DNA of 64,000 nucleotides from Psychrobium sp. MM17-31 (GCF_022347785.1 NZ_JAKRGA010000002.1:372001-436000), one strand, 5' to 3'. Shown: positions 30,863 through 44,455, counted from the first letter of the stretch. Translations and numbers: made by a program. The notes: generated from the sequence alone by a model not told the origin.

Positions 30863-31699
30863 TCACTCCTCTGTACCTAACTGGAAACCACTAAATACGT
30901 TTAAACTAAATAAGTAACCGAGCATGCCGCCAAGTTCACTATCATCGATATCCCTTCCTGCTTCTTGAGCCGAATTCACCGTTTCTTGCCACGCAACGCC
31001 AATCGCTTTTCCGCTAATCAATTGGCTAAGCAACACATAACAATTTCTATCTAAGTTAACCATTTGCACGGCTAAATCTTCGCGGTAAACGATGAGGTTT
31101 GCCGCTACAGCATTATCTAAATCTATTGTTTGCTGCTCTTGCTGTTGATTTTGCTGCCAAATTTCGTCAATTGGCCACACTGAATCAAGCAAGTACAGCG
31201 AATCTACGACACTAAAGCTAACATTGGCCAATTGCTCGGCAGGAACCTGTCCCAATATTTGAGGATCGAATACCTCACTATCAGCTTGGTGATAGGCTTG
31301 ATTTTGCACAAACTCCAAACGCGCAACATCTGCTAAGAATGGTAAATCTACACAAGGTGGAAAGGTGCTAATGAACTCACTAAATTCCTCACCATAGTGT
31401 AATAATGCAGCGTGCTTTGGCGGGTGTAAACGAACAAATTCTGTGGCAGCTGCCTTAAAGCAATCATCGCCAATTAATTTTTTGATAACAGGATACAAAT
31501 CGCCAAGTGCGGTCGTAAGCGAGTGCATCACATTATTGCGATAAATAGCGAGTCTAAGCTCAGCTTCGTCCTTAGATGTAGTAACCTCACCTTTAGTGGC
31601 AAACAGCGCCATCAGCTCATGACAATCATCGTCCAGCATCGCGGTTAAGAGACTGTGCTCCATTAATGCTTGATAAGATTTCAAATTAGGTGCCGTCAT
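30863..31699 (-). CDS. DUF2063 partner protein of the MNIO enzyme (BufC-like)
   Basis: A 278-residue protein with the N-terminal DUF2063 domain (about residues 15-115: RLAIYRNNVMHSLTTALGDLYP, positions 49-70, then KKLIGDDCFKAAATEFVR). It is annotated in databases as putative DNA-binding, but in MNIO systems proteins of this type bind the precursor and help the DUF692 enzyme. The C-terminal half is acidic and Gln-rich. It starts one base after the MNIO gene stop, indicating translational coupling. Confidence 0.85.
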   Translation of the reverse strand: MTAPNLKSYQALMEHSLLTAMLDDDCHELMALFATKGEVTTSKDEAELRLAIYRNNVMHSLTTALGDLYPVIKKLIGDDCFKAAATEFVRLHPPKHAALLHYGEEFSEFISTFPPCVDLPFLADVARLEFVQNQAYHQADSEVFDPQILGQVPAEQLANVSFSVVDSLYLLDSVWPIDEIWQQNQQQEQQTIDLDNAVAANLIVYREDLAVQMVNLDRNCYVLLSQLISGKAIGVAWQETVNSAQEAGRDIDDSELGGMLGYLFSLNVFSGFQLGTEE

Positions 31700-31700
31700 C

Positions 31701-32546
31701 TCAAGATACCTGCCCTAAATAGTCATTAGCGATATTGGCTTGCGCTTCCAGCGTTTGCCACGTTGGAACATCGTGATCCCATTCGATCAGCGTAGGCATA
31801 GCCCCCACTCTGTTCAATGTGTGCTGATACAATTGCCATACATCGTCACAAACCTTAGAGCCGTGATCATCAATACGAATTTCACTATCAAGCAACTTTT
31901 GTACACTATGGCCCGCTAAATGAATCTCACCAACTTGCTCAGGCGCTATTGCATCGATATACCCCATAGCGTCAAAACCGTGGTTCATCGCACTAACGTA
32001 AACATTATTCACATCCAGTAAAATTTTGCAGCCCGACTGTTTAGCGACTTCGATTAAAAATTCCTGCTCCGAAAACTCGTTATAATTAAGCTCAAAATAG
32101 CTCGATGGATTTTCAACGAGGATTTCGCGACCTAACACTTCCTGAGTTTGACTTATATTATTAACGAATACTTGCAGGGTCTCTTTGGTGTACGGCATAG
32201 GTAATAAATCATTGAGACTATGAGCACCATGTCGTGACCAAGACAAATGTTCTGACACCATCGCTGGTTGATAGCGCTCTACCAACTGCTTTAGCTCAGA
32301 TAGCTGCTGTAAGCACAATCCATCGCTACTCCCCAACGACAGACCAACTCCGTGAATAGACAACGGGAACTCTTGACGAATACGCTCTAAATGACGATGA
32401 AAGCTACCGCCTTTTCCCATGTAATTTTCTGCGTGGATTTCAAACCAAGCGACCTTGGTTGGCTGACTGAGGATTTGTTCGATATGCTGGGGTTTTAAAC
32501 CAACTCCAGCACGTGCTGGAATTGGTTGATTTGAATAGTTAAACAT
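31701..32546 (-). CDS. DUF692 multinuclear non-heme iron oxidative enzyme (MNIO, BufB-like)
   Basis: A 281-residue TIM-barrel enzyme of the MNIO family, which uses a multi-iron centre to modify Cys residues of RiPP precursors. Characteristic segments are AGVGLKPQH, EIHAENYMGKGG, SIHGVGLSLGS, SEHLSWS, ENPSSY, LLDVNNVYVSAMNHG, EIHLAGHS and LIEWDHD; the His, Glu, Asp and Asn residues in these are the metal ligands of the family. It lies 12 bases downstream of the DUF2282 precursor. By analogy with bufferins it would convert precursor Cys into thiooxazole-type heterocycles. Confidence 0.92.
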   Translation of the reverse strand: MFNYSNQPIPARAGVGLKPQHIEQILSQPTKVAWFEIHAENYMGKGGSFHRHLERIRQEFPLSIHGVGLSLGSSDGLCLQQLSELKQLVERYQPAMVSEHLSWSRHGAHSLNDLLPMPYTKETLQVFVNNISQTQEVLGREILVENPSSYFELNYNEFSEQEFLIEVAKQSGCKILLDVNNVYVSAMNHGFDAMGYIDAIAPEQVGEIHLAGHSVQKLLDSEIRIDDHGSKVCDDVWQLYQHTLNRVGAMPTLIEWDHDVPTWQTLEAQANIANDYLGQVS

Positions 32547-32558
32547 TTAGTAATGCGA

Positions 32559-32822
32559 CTATTTCTTAGGCTTTAAGCTACCGCCTACGATTTTTTCACA
32601 AGTGCCTTTAGGAACAAACATCCAAGCATTTTTTTGACCATCTTTAGTTGATGAACCAGCACAAGATGTACCAGGACCCGCGTGACAATCGTTTTTACCA
32701 GCTTTGGCAATACCGTAACATTTTTCTAGTTTTTTACCTTTTGCTTCAACATCAACTGATGTTACTGCAGCTAAAGAGATTGCAGCAGCAACTGCACCTG
32801 TAACTAATACTTTGTTAGACAT
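32559..32822 (-). CDS. Bufferin-type RiPP precursor (DUF2282, BufA1-like)
   Basis: An 87-residue precursor with a strong GAGGAAG ribosome site. Residues 1-27 form a Sec-type signal peptide ending VEAK. The mature part has four cysteines at 35, 46, 54 and 75 in [23 protein letters not shown] and GTCEKIVGG, the DUF2282/bufferin pattern. The central cysteines are those modified by the MNIO enzyme in characterised bufferins. The protein would be modified, exported and chelate copper in the periplasm. It heads the four-gene operon; possible -35 TTGAGC and -10 TATGCT elements lie upstream but are weak. Confidence 0.9.
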   Translation of the reverse strand: MSNKVLVTGAVAAAISLAAVTSVDVEAKGKKLEKCYGIAKAGKNDCHAGPGTSCAGSSTKDGQKNAWMFVPKGTCEKIVGGSLKPKK

Positions 32823-33025
32823 AATTTCTTCCTCGTGTGTTGTTTAATTTAGTACAGCATATTCAAGTAACCGACATATGCTCAACTTATCTTAAAAGAC
32901 CTGATAGGCAAAAAATAATTTCAGCAAAATGAGTTATTTGTTTAAATACTATAACTACAGATTGATTACTAAACAACAACCTCCTGAAATAGTGGAGTTT
33001 TATTTCCACGATTTCATAGGAATTA

Positions 33026-36241
<3,216 letters not shown>

Positions 36242-36306
36242 TTAACTCGATGAATAAAATTGTATACTTTATATCAAATTAAATTCAGAATGTCGTGGCG
36301 AAGACG

Positions 36307-36334
36307 AAAAAAAAGCCAGCACGCTAGTGCTGAC
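36307..36334 (-). terminator. Rho-independent terminator downstream of the NhaC gene
   Basis: On the minus strand GTCAGCAC-TAGC-GTGCTGGC forms an 8-bp stem with one G-U pair and is followed by eight T residues. It lies between the NhaC-family gene and lacZ, so the two are probably separate units or partially attenuated. Confidence 0.8.
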
Positions 36335-36362
36335 TTCTTCAAAACTATGTTCTTTCTGCAGA

Positions 36363-37757
36363 TTACATTATCCAAGCCACGTAAATAACATAGCCAATTA
36401 ACGTTAAGGCGCCTGCTACTAAGTTATAAGGTAACTGCGTTTTAACGTGCTCAATATGATCACATCCACTGGCCATGGAAGCAACGATGGTTGAATCTGA
36501 TATCGGCGATGAGTGATCGCCAAAAATACCACCACCTAATACCGCGGCAACAAGGAACGCTGGTTCAAGTCCTGTACTAGCAGCCAAAGGCATAGCAATT
36601 GGAATAAGCACCGCAAAGGTGCCCCATGATGTTCCTGTTGCAAACGCCATAATACCAGCGGTAATGAATAATAGCGGCGCTATATACATTAGTGGAAATT
36701 CACTGCCGAGTAATTCACTAACAAAGGTGCCTGTGCCAAACGCCTTCACCGCATCACCAAAAGCAAATGACAACACAAGTATAACTACCACAGGCAACAA
36801 GTCTTTCATACCTGACGCACTAATCGTTAGTGCACGCTTAACATCAAACACCTTATCTTTGAGTAACATCGCCATTAAAATAACGTAACAGCTAATCACT
36901 GCCCACATTACAGACCAAGAGCCAGAGCCCTTGCGAATATCGCCATTACCGCTATAAAGCAACAAACCTAACGTAATAACACAGATGCCAACCAGTGGAA
37001 TAACTAAGTAACATGCTTTGGTCGCTTTTATCTTAAGCATTGGATCGCTAGCGTCGGTAACTTCCCCATTGTCTTCACTACTATAAGGATTAGGCACGCT
37101 ATTTTTCATCGGGCCGAAGACGCGAGTCGAAATAGCAGTGTAATAAACCATAATCAAAATAATAATTGGGTAAAAGTTAAAGAAGATGGTGTCAATGAGG
37201 ACACCAACAGTGTCAGACAGTTGATAGCCATCGAGTAAACCAAGAATATAAGCGCCCCAACCATTTACTAACAATAAAATACTGATTGGCGAACAAGTCG
37301 AATCGAGAATAAACGCCAAACGTGCGCGGCTCATGCCGTATTTATCAAACAGACTCTGACTGGCGATACCCGCAGTAAACATACTTAGATTGGTATCGGT
37401 AAAAATAGAGGTACCGATGACGGATGGCAGTAAACTGGCTTGTCGCTGATTAGTGACTAATCGCTTTTGCGCTAACCCATCGACAAAAGCATTTACGCCG
37501 CCACTTTGCTTCATCAACGCCAGTAATGCGCCAATGAGTAAACTGAATATAATGATACGGCGATTGCCATCACTAGACACTACATCCCACAAATTTCCCA
37601 ACGTGTCTTTAGCGCCTTGAACAACATCAAGTTGGGCATTGAGCATCCACGTGAGGACGATGCCTACTGTTAACGCCAAGATTGCATTGCGTTTCCACAC
37701 AGCAATTAAAATAGCCACTACCGGCGGAAGTAGTGTCCAAAATCCTTCAAAAATCAT
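36363..37757 (-). CDS. NhaC-family Na+/H+ antiporter or related transporter
   Basis: A 464-residue integral membrane protein of about 11-12 helices. Family motifs include GTSIFTDTNLSMFTAGIASQ, ATGTSWGTFAVLIPIAMPLA and GGGIFGDHSSPISDSTIVAS, the conserved NhaC/YuiF signature. Such proteins exchange Na+ for H+ or organic anions. It is followed by a terminator and then lacZ. Specific substrate uncertain. Confidence 0.85.
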   Translation of the reverse strand: MIFEGFWTLLPPVVAILIAVWKRNAILALTVGIVLTWMLNAQLDVVQGAKDTLGNLWDVVSSDGNRRIIIFSLLIGALLALMKQSGGVNAFVDGLAQKRLVTNQRQASLLPSVIGTSIFTDTNLSMFTAGIASQSLFDKYGMSRARLAFILDSTCSPISILLLVNGWGAYILGLLDGYQLSDTVGVLIDTIFFNFYPIIILIMVYYTAISTRVFGPMKNSVPNPYSSEDNGEVTDASDPMLKIKATKACYLVIPLVGICVITLGLLLYSGNGDIRKGSGSWSVMWAVISCYVILMAMLLKDKVFDVKRALTISASGMKDLLPVVVILVLSFAFGDAVKAFGTGTFVSELLGSEFPLMYIAPLLFITAGIMAFATGTSWGTFAVLIPIAMPLAASTGLEPAFLVAAVLGGGIFGDHSSPISDSTIVASMASGCDHIEHVKTQLPYNLVAGALTLIGYVIYVAWIM

Positions 37758-37865
37758 ACGGTTCTCTTTTTTTACGCCCTAGCTTGCAAAAGAAGCAGGC
37801 AAATAGCAAGGGATAATACATGATTTGAAACAATTGCGCTGAGCGTAAAGGGTATATCTCATAAC

Positions 37866-37892
37866 AAAAAAGGAGCCGAAGCTCCTTTTTTA
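37866..37892. terminator. Rho-independent terminator downstream of clpX
   Basis: AAAAAAGGAGC-CGAA-GCTCCTTTTTT forms a short stem with T/A runs on both sides. It lies 16 bases after the clpX stop and closes the clpP-clpX unit. Confidence 0.85.
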
Positions 37893-37907
37893 AACAAGTG
37901 TTGATTT

Positions 37908-39179
37908 TTACTCTGACGCGGCTTGCGACTGGGTTTCGTAGATCAAGATAGGATCTGATTCACCCTTGATAACGGTATCATCAATAACCACTTTGGTTAC
38001 CCCTTCAACCGACGGTAAATCATACATAGTATCGAGTAATACATCTTCAACAATAGAACGTAAACCACGAGCACCTGTTTTACGGCTCATCGCTTTCGCA
38101 GCAATCGCTTTTAGGGCATCTTCTCTAAACTCAAGCTCAACGTTTTCTAACGCTAACAGTGCAGCATATTGCTTAGTTAACGCGTTCTTAGGCTCAGATA
38201 GGATTTGAATTAACGCTTCTTCATCTAATTCATTCAGCGTCGCTACTACAGGTAGACGACCAATGAATTCAGGGATCAAACCGTATTTCACCAAATCTTC
38301 AGGCTCAACTTTAGCAAAAGTAGCCGATAAACTATCGCTTTCAGCACTCTTCACTTCAGCGCCAAAACCAATGCTCGAACCAACGTGTGAGCGGGCTTCG
38401 ATTACTTTATCTAAACCAGCAAAAGCACCGCCACAGATAAATAAGATCTTAGAGGTATCAACCTGTAAAAACTCTTGCTGTGGATGCTTACGACCGCCTT
38501 GTGGTGGAACCGCTGCTACCGTTCCTTCAATCAGTTTAAGTAGTGCTTGTTGCACACCTTCACCCGATACATCACGCGTGATCGACGGGTTATCTGATTT
38601 GCGAGAAATCTTATCGATTTCGTCAACATAAACAATACCGCGCTCGGCTTTCTCGACATCGTAATCACATTTTTGCAGCAGCTTTTGAATGATGTTTTCA
38701 ACATCTTCACCAACGTAACCAGCTTCAGTCAACGTCGTTGCATCCGCCATAGTAAATGGCACATCAAGCATACGAGCCATCGTCTCAGCTAATAATGTTT
38801 TACCACTACCAGTCGGGCCTATAAGCAGAATGTTACTCTTACCTAATTCAACGCCATCTGTCTTGCCAGCAAACTGTAAGCGTTTGTAGTGGTTGTATAC
38901 CGCTACAGACAATACTTTCTTCGCGTGCTGCTGACCAATAACGTAATCGTCTAGGTTTTCACGAATTTCATGCGGCGTCGGTAATTTATCCGGCTCTTCC
39001 GCATCCATTTTTTCTTTAATTTCTTCAGTGATGATATCAGTGCATAAATCTACACACTCATCACAAATATACACTGAAGGACCGGCGATCAACTTTCTTA
39101 CTTCATGCTGGCTCTTGCCGCAAAAAGAGCAATACAATAATGCTTTGCTGTCGTCATCGCCACTAATGATGTCTGTCAT
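37908..39179 (-). CDS. clpX: ATP-dependent Clp protease ATP-binding subunit ClpX
   Basis: The AAA+ unfoldase feeds substrates to ClpP. The 423-residue protein has the N-terminal zinc-binding domain (CSFCGK...CDECVDLC), Walker A GPTGSGKT, Walker [11 protein letters not shown], the GYVGEDVE pore loop and an IGF loop (SSIGFGAEV). Length matches E. coli (424). It follows clpP by about 100 bases. The usual downstream lon gene is absent; an NhaC gene follows. Confidence 0.98.
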   Translation of the reverse strand: MTDIISGDDDSKALLYCSFCGKSQHEVRKLIAGPSVYICDECVDLCTDIITEEIKEKMDAEEPDKLPTPHEIRENLDDYVIGQQHAKKVLSVAVYNHYKRLQFAGKTDGVELGKSNILLIGPTGSGKTLLAETMARMLDVPFTMADATTLTEAGYVGEDVENIIQKLLQKCDYDVEKAERGIVYVDEIDKISRKSDNPSITRDVSGEGVQQALLKLIEGTVAAVPPQGGRKHPQQEFLQVDTSKILFICGGAFAGLDKVIEARSHVGSSIGFGAEVKSAESDSLSATFAKVEPEDLVKYGLIPEFIGRLPVVATLNELDEEALIQILSEPKNALTKQYAALLALENVELEFREDALKAIAAKAMSRKTGARGLRSIVEDVLLDTMYDLPSVEGVTKVVIDDTVIKGESDPILIYETQSQAASE

Positions 39180-39279
39180 CTATCATCCTCACTGGATCTT
39201 TCACACTTGATTACATCAAGTTTAACACTGCTCAAAATAGCAAACAAAACCCACCATTGAGCTATTTGCTATTTTTTGC

Positions 39280-39891
39280 TTATCGTTTAGTTAATATGGA
39301 GTCGATTAAGCCATAATCAAGGGCTTCTTGACTGCTCATAAAGTTATCGCGGTCAGTATCTTTCTCAAGTACTTCTAATGGCTGACCAGTATGCTCAGCT
39401 AATAGCGTGTTTAATTTGTTTTTAATGCCCAAAATTTCTTGTGCGTGAATTTGAATATCAGAGGCTTGACCTTGGAAGCCACCAAGCGGTTGGTGAATCA
39501 TCACACGAGAGTTAGGTAAACAATGACGCATGCCTTTTTCGCCGCCCGCCAATAAAAACGCGCCCATACTTGCCGCTTGACCAATACACACAGTACTTAC
39601 TTTAGGTTTAATAAATTGCATTGTGTCATAGATCGACATCCCTGCGGTCACACTACCACCTGGTGAGTTGATGTATAAGAAAATTTCTTTATCTGGGTTT
39701 TCTGCTTCAAGGAACAATAACTGAGCAACGATTAGGTTTGCCATATTGTCTTCAACAGGACCGACTAAAAAGATAACGCGCTCTTTCAACAGTCTTGAAT
39801 AAATATCAAAAGAACGCTCCCCTTTCGGAGTTTGCTCTACAACCATAGGTACTAAAGCGTCCATTGGTGATAAAGATGAATTGTGTTGCAT
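39280..39891 (-). CDS. clpP: ATP-dependent Clp protease proteolytic subunit ClpP
   Basis: The 203-residue serine protease forms the tetradecameric chamber with ClpX or ClpA. The catalytic Ser lies in GQAASMGAF and His in [11 protein letters not shown]; the Asp is in the C-terminal TDRDNF segment. [15 protein letters not shown] is the typical axial-pore N-terminus. It lies between tig and clpX in the standard order. Confidence 0.98.
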   Translation of the reverse strand: MQHNSSLSPMDALVPMVVEQTPKGERSFDIYSRLLKERVIFLVGPVEDNMANLIVAQLLFLEAENPDKEIFLYINSPGGSVTAGMSIYDTMQFIKPKVSTVCIGQAASMGAFLLAGGEKGMRHCLPNSRVMIHQPLGGFQGQASDIQIHAQEILGIKNKLNTLLAEHTGQPLEVLEKDTDRDNFMSSQEALDYGLIDSILTKR

Positions 39892-40095
39892 GGTTTATAT
39901 CCCTTAAAAATCGGTGTACTAATGATTATATAGTGCAAGTACGATAGAAAATAACTGAAATGCTTATCAACCGTGAGCTACGGTTAGTTACGCTATAAGA
40001 TAACCATTCGCTGTAGTAAAGACAATGACTATCTTGCATTTAGCCTGCAAAAATAGCGCCTAAATTGGATTTGTAGTTAAGTTAAATTTCAGGCA

Positions 40096-40128
40096 TAAAA
40101 AAACTCGCGTATAAAACGCGAGTTTTTT
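40096..40128. terminator. Bidirectional terminator downstream of tig
   Basis: AAAAAAACTCGCG pairs with CGCGAGTTTTTT around a TATAAAA loop, giving T-runs on either strand. It lies 16 bases after the tig stop, between tig and clpP. Confidence 0.87.
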
Positions 40129-40143
40129 AATCAAACGCAGTGA

Positions 40144-41448
40144 TTAAGCTTGTTGCTGAATCATGTCGTTGAATTTTTTCTTAACTTCTTTCACTTTAGC
40201 TTGCTCTAAGATGAAGTCAATTGCTTGATCTTCTAGTGCAAGGTCTTTCATGTTTTGGCTAAGTTTTTCATCTTTAGCGTAATGCTCGATAACTTCACTT
40301 GGATCTTCGTAAGCAGAAGCCATAGTTTCGATCATTTCTTTAACGCGGTTTTCGTCAGCTTCAAGTTTGTTTACCTTGATTACTTCACCTAGTAATAGGC
40401 CAACTTTAACGCGACGTTTAGCTTGCTCTTCGAATAACTCGTCAGGTAGCTGTGGAGCATTCTTAGGATCGATTTGACCACCGAAACGTTGCATAGCTTG
40501 CTCGCGTAATACTTGGATTTCACCTTGAGCTAGAGAAGCTGGGATTTCGATTTCGTTAACGTCGATTAAACCGTCGATAACTTGCTGCTTAACGTTGTTT
40601 TTAACGTTTTGGTTAAGCTCGCGCTCCATGTTCTTACGAACATCAGCTTTAAGTGTTTCGATGCCGCCTTCAGTAACACCGAATTTCTCTGCGAACTCGT
40701 CAGTTAATTCAGGTAGAACTTGGTCTTCAACTTTCTTCAGGTTGATTGCGAATACCGCTTCTTTACCTTTTAGGTTTTCTGCGTGGTAATCTTCTGGGAA
40801 AGTTACAGTGATGTCGAACTCTTCACCCGCTTTGTGAGTAACGATTTGCTTTTCGAAACCTGGGATCATGCGCTCTTCAGATAAGTTTAGAACGAAGTCT
40901 TCAGCTTTGCCGCCTTCGAACTCTTCACCGTCGATAGAGCCAGTGAAGTCGATAGTTACGCGGTCAGATTTCTTAGACTTACGCTTAACTTCTTTGTAAG
41001 TAGCGTGTTGCTTCTGAAGCGTTACTAGCATTTCGTCTAGATCTTTGTCAGTTACTTCAACAACTGGCTTCTCAACTTTGATTTTATCTAGGTTAGCTAC
41101 TTCAATTTCTGGGTAAACTTCAAAAGTTGCAGTGAATTCTAGGTCGCTACCTGCGTCGTTCTTAACAACTGCTAGTTGAGGCATACCTGCAGGGTTTACT
41201 TTCTCAGCTACAACTGCTTCGAAGTAATGACGTTGCATTAACTCACCAGCAACTTCTTGGCGAACAGCTGCGCCGTAACGCTTTTGAATAACAGTTACAG
41301 GTACTTTACCTGGACGGAAACCGTCGATGCGCTGAGTTTTAGATAATTGTTGAAGACGTTTTTTAACTTCAGAATCAACAGTAGCGGCTTCAACTGTAAT
41401 TGTTAGGCGGCGCTCTAGGCCTTGAGTCGTTTCAAGAGAAACTTGCAT
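40144..41448 (-). CDS. tig: Trigger factor, ribosome-associated chaperone
   Basis: Trigger factor binds nascent chains at the exit tunnel and has peptidyl-prolyl isomerase activity. I start at the ATG at 41448 ([17 protein letters not shown]), preceded by GAGGT; the longer frame upstream is not conserved. The ribosome-binding signature GFRPGKVP is near residue 44, a central FKBP domain (about 150-245) and a long helical C-domain follow. The 434 residues match E. coli (432). Confidence 0.98.
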   Translation of the reverse strand: MQVSLETTQGLERRLTITVEAATVDSEVKKRLQQLSKTQRIDGFRPGKVPVTVIQKRYGAAVRQEVAGELMQRHYFEAVVAEKVNPAGMPQLAVVKNDAGSDLEFTATFEVYPEIEVANLDKIKVEKPVVEVTDKDLDEMLVTLQKQHATYKEVKRKSKKSDRVTIDFTGSIDGEEFEGGKAEDFVLNLSEERMIPGFEKQIVTHKAGEEFDITVTFPEDYHAENLKGKEAVFAINLKKVEDQVLPELTDEFAEKFGVTEGGIETLKADVRKNMERELNQNVKNNVKQQVIDGLIDVNEIEIPASLAQGEIQVLREQAMQRFGGQIDPKNAPQLPDELFEEQAKRRVKVGLLLGEVIKVNKLEADENRVKEMIETMASAYEDPSEVIEHYAKDEKLSQNMKDLALEDQAIDFILEQAKVKEVKKKFNDMIQQQA

Positions 41449-41815
41449 TGCATACCTCAAAAATTTCAAATGGCCCTGTGGGCTCTTTTACATTAACGAC
41501 GTTAAAACAACGCGTTAAGTTATCTATAAATGCCGTTATTTGTTCTTAATTTCAACAAAAAACCAGCAAGACTATGGTTTTCGGACGCGACATTATAACG
41601 ATGGTTATCGAGTTAGTCGAGCCCTAATAATTGGCAATGTTTTTTTGCGTAATCAGACAAAAATATTGGGACTCTTTTCGAGACTTCAAGCCCGATCATA
41701 AATTTTTATCAAACCGCGCTATATCAGCATAAAATAGTAAGTCCTTTGTTTATCTCATCAGTTAGTGCATAATAATTTTTTAACAAATTTTTAAAGTGTC
41801 TTGGACCCCAAAATC
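41449..41815. other. Divergent promoter region of tig and the DUF3334 gene
   Basis: These 367 bases hold no coding sequence that I can support. The tig ribosome site (GAGGT) is at the left edge. The rest is AT-rich and would carry promoters of both genes; no clear -35/-10 pair, operator or RNA structure stands out beyond an imperfect AAACCA/TGGTTT repeat near 41560-41580. Confidence 0.35.
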
Positions 41816-42502
41816 ATGGTCGATAAAAAAAGTAACAATGTCAGCACCGACGATATCCTCTTAAAGTTATGTAATTCCGTATCAGGCGTTCTCACTAAAG
41901 CGTCGCACAGTCAAATTCATCATGCTGCCATGGTTCAAAAAATCAAAAAGACCAGCTTAAAGCCAGATATTGGCTGTTTCGTTATCTTTGACGGTGGTTT
42001 TTCAGGTTTAGTTATTATTAACTTTACCGCCGAAGCAGCGTTGGAAATTTATCGCGGCTACTTGCTCAATATGGGCATGCCAGAAAGTGAACTTGCAACA
42101 AGTCACACCGCCGATGAAGTAGCCAATGTGATGGGCGAGCTCATGAATCAGATTTTAGGTAAATTCATCTCAACCATTAGCCAAGATTTACAGACGTCTA
42201 TTACTCAAAGTCAGCCTAAAATGTTGACGGTAAATAAACAATTAGTGATCTCAATTGAAGCTAACTTAGACGAACCGGTATCGCGCCGCGTTTCGTTTAA
42301 AACAGCGCAAGGCAATGTGTTCTATTTAGAGCTTTCGATCGATGACACCCAATTCATTCAACTCAAAGAATTTGAAAGCGTGGAAACGGTTGACCCAGAT
42401 GAACTTTTAGAGCAACACCAGACTTCGGCGCCAACACCTGCTCCTGTAGCAACTGAAGAAGCCGCCGGAAATGACGATTTGTTAGATGAACTCGGTATCT
42501 AA
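41816..42502 (+). CDS. DUF3334 protein, CheX/CheC-like with an ExxN motif
   Basis: A 228-residue cytosolic protein of the DUF3334 group. The segment DEVANVMGELMNQILGKF (about residues 102-119) contains E-L-M-N followed by a Gly two residues later, resembling the ExxN phosphatase signature of CheC/CheX/FliY, and the alternating strands around it fit that fold. The C-terminus is a Pro/Ala/Glu-rich tail ending DDLLDELGI. I use the ATG at 41816; a TTG five codons earlier is possible. It is 35 bases upstream of a diguanylate cyclase gene, so it may be in the same signalling unit. Function is inferred. Confidence 0.65.
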   Translation: MVDKKSNNVSTDDILLKLCNSVSGVLTKASHSQIHHAAMVQKIKKTSLKPDIGCFVIFDGGFSGLVIINFTAEAALEIYRGYLLNMGMPESELATSHTADEVANVMGELMNQILGKFISTISQDLQTSITQSQPKMLTVNKQLVISIEANLDEPVSRRVSFKTAQGNVFYLELSIDDTQFIQLKEFESVETVDPDELLEQHQTSAPTPAPVATEEAAGNDDLLDELGI

Positions 42503-42537
42503 CTGATTAGTAACGAACGGATCAAGGATGATAAATT

Positions 42538-43539
42538 ATGAATAATGAAATTTTCGAATCAATCATCGAAATCACCCGCCAGAAAGATACAGACTCACTG
42601 GAGTACTCACTGGCGGCGACTCTCGCAGAATTAATTGACATCAATGAAATAAATTTATTGAACGTCCCTTACAAAGGTGAAGTTTCTTATCTCTCATCTG
42701 AATTGCGTTTAACAGTTCAACTTGAAGGCGGTAAAAAACGTTATAAATGGGACAACCAACTCACCAATGTCGACATTAACAGCGAACTTGAAACCGTTAT
42801 TGCTCATCACCAACCATTAAGCCATAAGATTTCTGATGACTATGAGTTTTACTTCCCTATTGTTATCAATGACGAGCTAAATTCAATTCTAAAAATTACT
42901 AGTCAAAATGATGTAATGCAGCACAGTGATTTGATTAATGGGTTTGTGCGAATTTATCAAAATTATCAAGTCATTCTCACTGAAAATGAACGAGATAAAC
43001 TGACAGGGCTACTTAACCGCAAGACCTTCGAAAACAAGCTTAATCGACTGCTAAAGCCACGTGATGAAACTTCAACATCAAGTTTATTGTCCAATTGCTG
43101 GTTGGTAATGATTGATATTGATCACTTCAAGTCAGTCAATGACAACTATGGTCATGTTTGCGGTGACGAGATCCTGCTTCACCTGTCTCAGTTAATGAAG
43201 GATTACTTTATTAACAACAGTTTACTATTCAGGTTTGGCGGCGAGGAATTTGTAATAGTCTTGGAATACATGCCAATGGAAGTAGCAATTGCCACTCTTG
43301 AGCATTTTAGAAACCTAGTCTCTGAATTCAATTTCCCATTTGTCGGCAATGTCACCATCAGTATGGGCTTCTCACAATTTTGCGTCGACGACTTTCCACC
43401 GAGTATTTTAGACCAAGCCGATAAAGCCCTTTATTACGCGAAAGAACACGGCCGAAACTGTCTTTATAATTACGAGCAGTTGATTGTAGAAGGCAAGTTA
43501 AACGCACCACAAGAAGCTGGCTCAGTAGAGTTGTTTTAA
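42538..43539 (+). CDS. Diguanylate cyclase (GGDEF domain)
   Basis: A 333-residue cytosolic protein. Residues 1-150 form a GAF-like sensor domain with no transmembrane helix. The GGDEF domain (about 160-325) has RDKLTGLLNRKTFENKL, the metal ligand Asp in VMIDIDHFKSVND, and the A-site RFGGEEFVIV, so c-di-GMP synthesis is expected. The residues before the A-site (INNSLLFRF) lack the RxxD inhibitory site. It probably shares a transcript with the DUF3334 gene. Confidence 0.92.
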   Translation: MNNEIFESIIEITRQKDTDSLEYSLAATLAELIDINEINLLNVPYKGEVSYLSSELRLTVQLEGGKKRYKWDNQLTNVDINSELETVIAHHQPLSHKISDDYEFYFPIVINDELNSILKITSQNDVMQHSDLINGFVRIYQNYQVILTENERDKLTGLLNRKTFENKLNRLLKPRDETSTSSLLSNCWLVMIDIDHFKSVNDNYGHVCGDEILLHLSQLMKDYFINNSLLFRFGGEEFVIVLEYMPMEVAIATLEHFRNLVSEFNFPFVGNVTISMGFSQFCVDDFPPSILDQADKALYYAKEHGRNCLYNYEQLIVEGKLNAPQEAGSVELF

Positions 43540-43643
43540 CACAATTTCAAACAGAGAGCCCGATCGTCATATAAGCCAACTAGTGGCTGACAACTAAAAA
43601 TCAGAAGCGCTTAATTTAACAAAAAGATTTATAAAGCGATAGT

Positions 43644-43660
43644 CGCCTGCGAAGCAGGTG
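43644..43660 (-). other. Short hairpin downstream of the tRNA cluster
   Basis: CGCCTGC and GCAGGTG pair around a 3-base GAA loop, located about 40 bases beyond the 3' end of the last tRNA-Pro. A T-rich stretch follows on the minus strand only after about 14 bases. It may contribute to transcript termination or processing, but is not a standard terminator. Confidence 0.35.
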
Positions 43661-43697
43661 CAATATAGTTTATTGGATCGTAGACAGTACGTGGAAG

Positions 43698-43774
<77 letters not shown>

Positions 43775-43851
43775 ACATCAGATATCTACCGAAGTAGGAA
43801 TTTACGAAGAACCGTTATGCCAGTGGCATAAGGAAGTCTGAGTAAATAAAG

Positions 43852-43928
43852 TGGGGTGACTAATGGGGCTCGAACCCACGACAACCGGAATCACAATCCG
43901 GGGCTCTACCAACTGAGCTATAGTCACC
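43852..43928 (-). tRNA. tRNA-His(GUG)
   Basis: The minus strand reads GGTGACTATAGCTCAG at the 5' end, includes anticodon loop TTGTGAT (anticodon GTG) and ends ACCCCA. The extra 5' G pairs with the discriminator C, the identity element of tRNA-His. CCA is encoded. It lies between the Arg and Pro tRNAs. Confidence 0.97.
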
Positions 43929-43948
43929 ACTAAAGACCTTTTATAAAA

Positions 43949-44025
<77 letters not shown>

Positions 44026-44144
44026 TCTTAACATTTTATAAAAATGTTAAATTTCAAAATAGTCACTCTTTTTAGACAAGCACAACTGCGTATCTAAAAA
44101 TAAGACCGTTACACAGTAGTTTAACGCAGCTTATTTTGAAATTT

Positions 44145-44221
<77 letters not shown>

Positions 44222-44455
44222 ACACTGATTGTAAAAGATTTCTCCTTAACAACGGAGCGAGATAGTACAGTTGTTATGAGCCTTGGTCAAACGTTTTTAA
44301 TAAAAAAAAATCGTTCGCTCAATTACCACGCAATAATCGACTAAAAACCCAACCCACTCCACTTTTAGCGCAAATACTCTTTATTGATCATGGTCACACT
44401 TTTTAGGCTGTGGCATAATAGCGCGTCTTTGAATTCTTGGAGCTAAAAACTCACC

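Noticed and set aside
38263-38631. A 122-codon plus-strand ORF antisense to clpX
   Set aside because: It is a shadow of a conserved gene; composition is Ser/Ala-rich as expected for the reverse frame.
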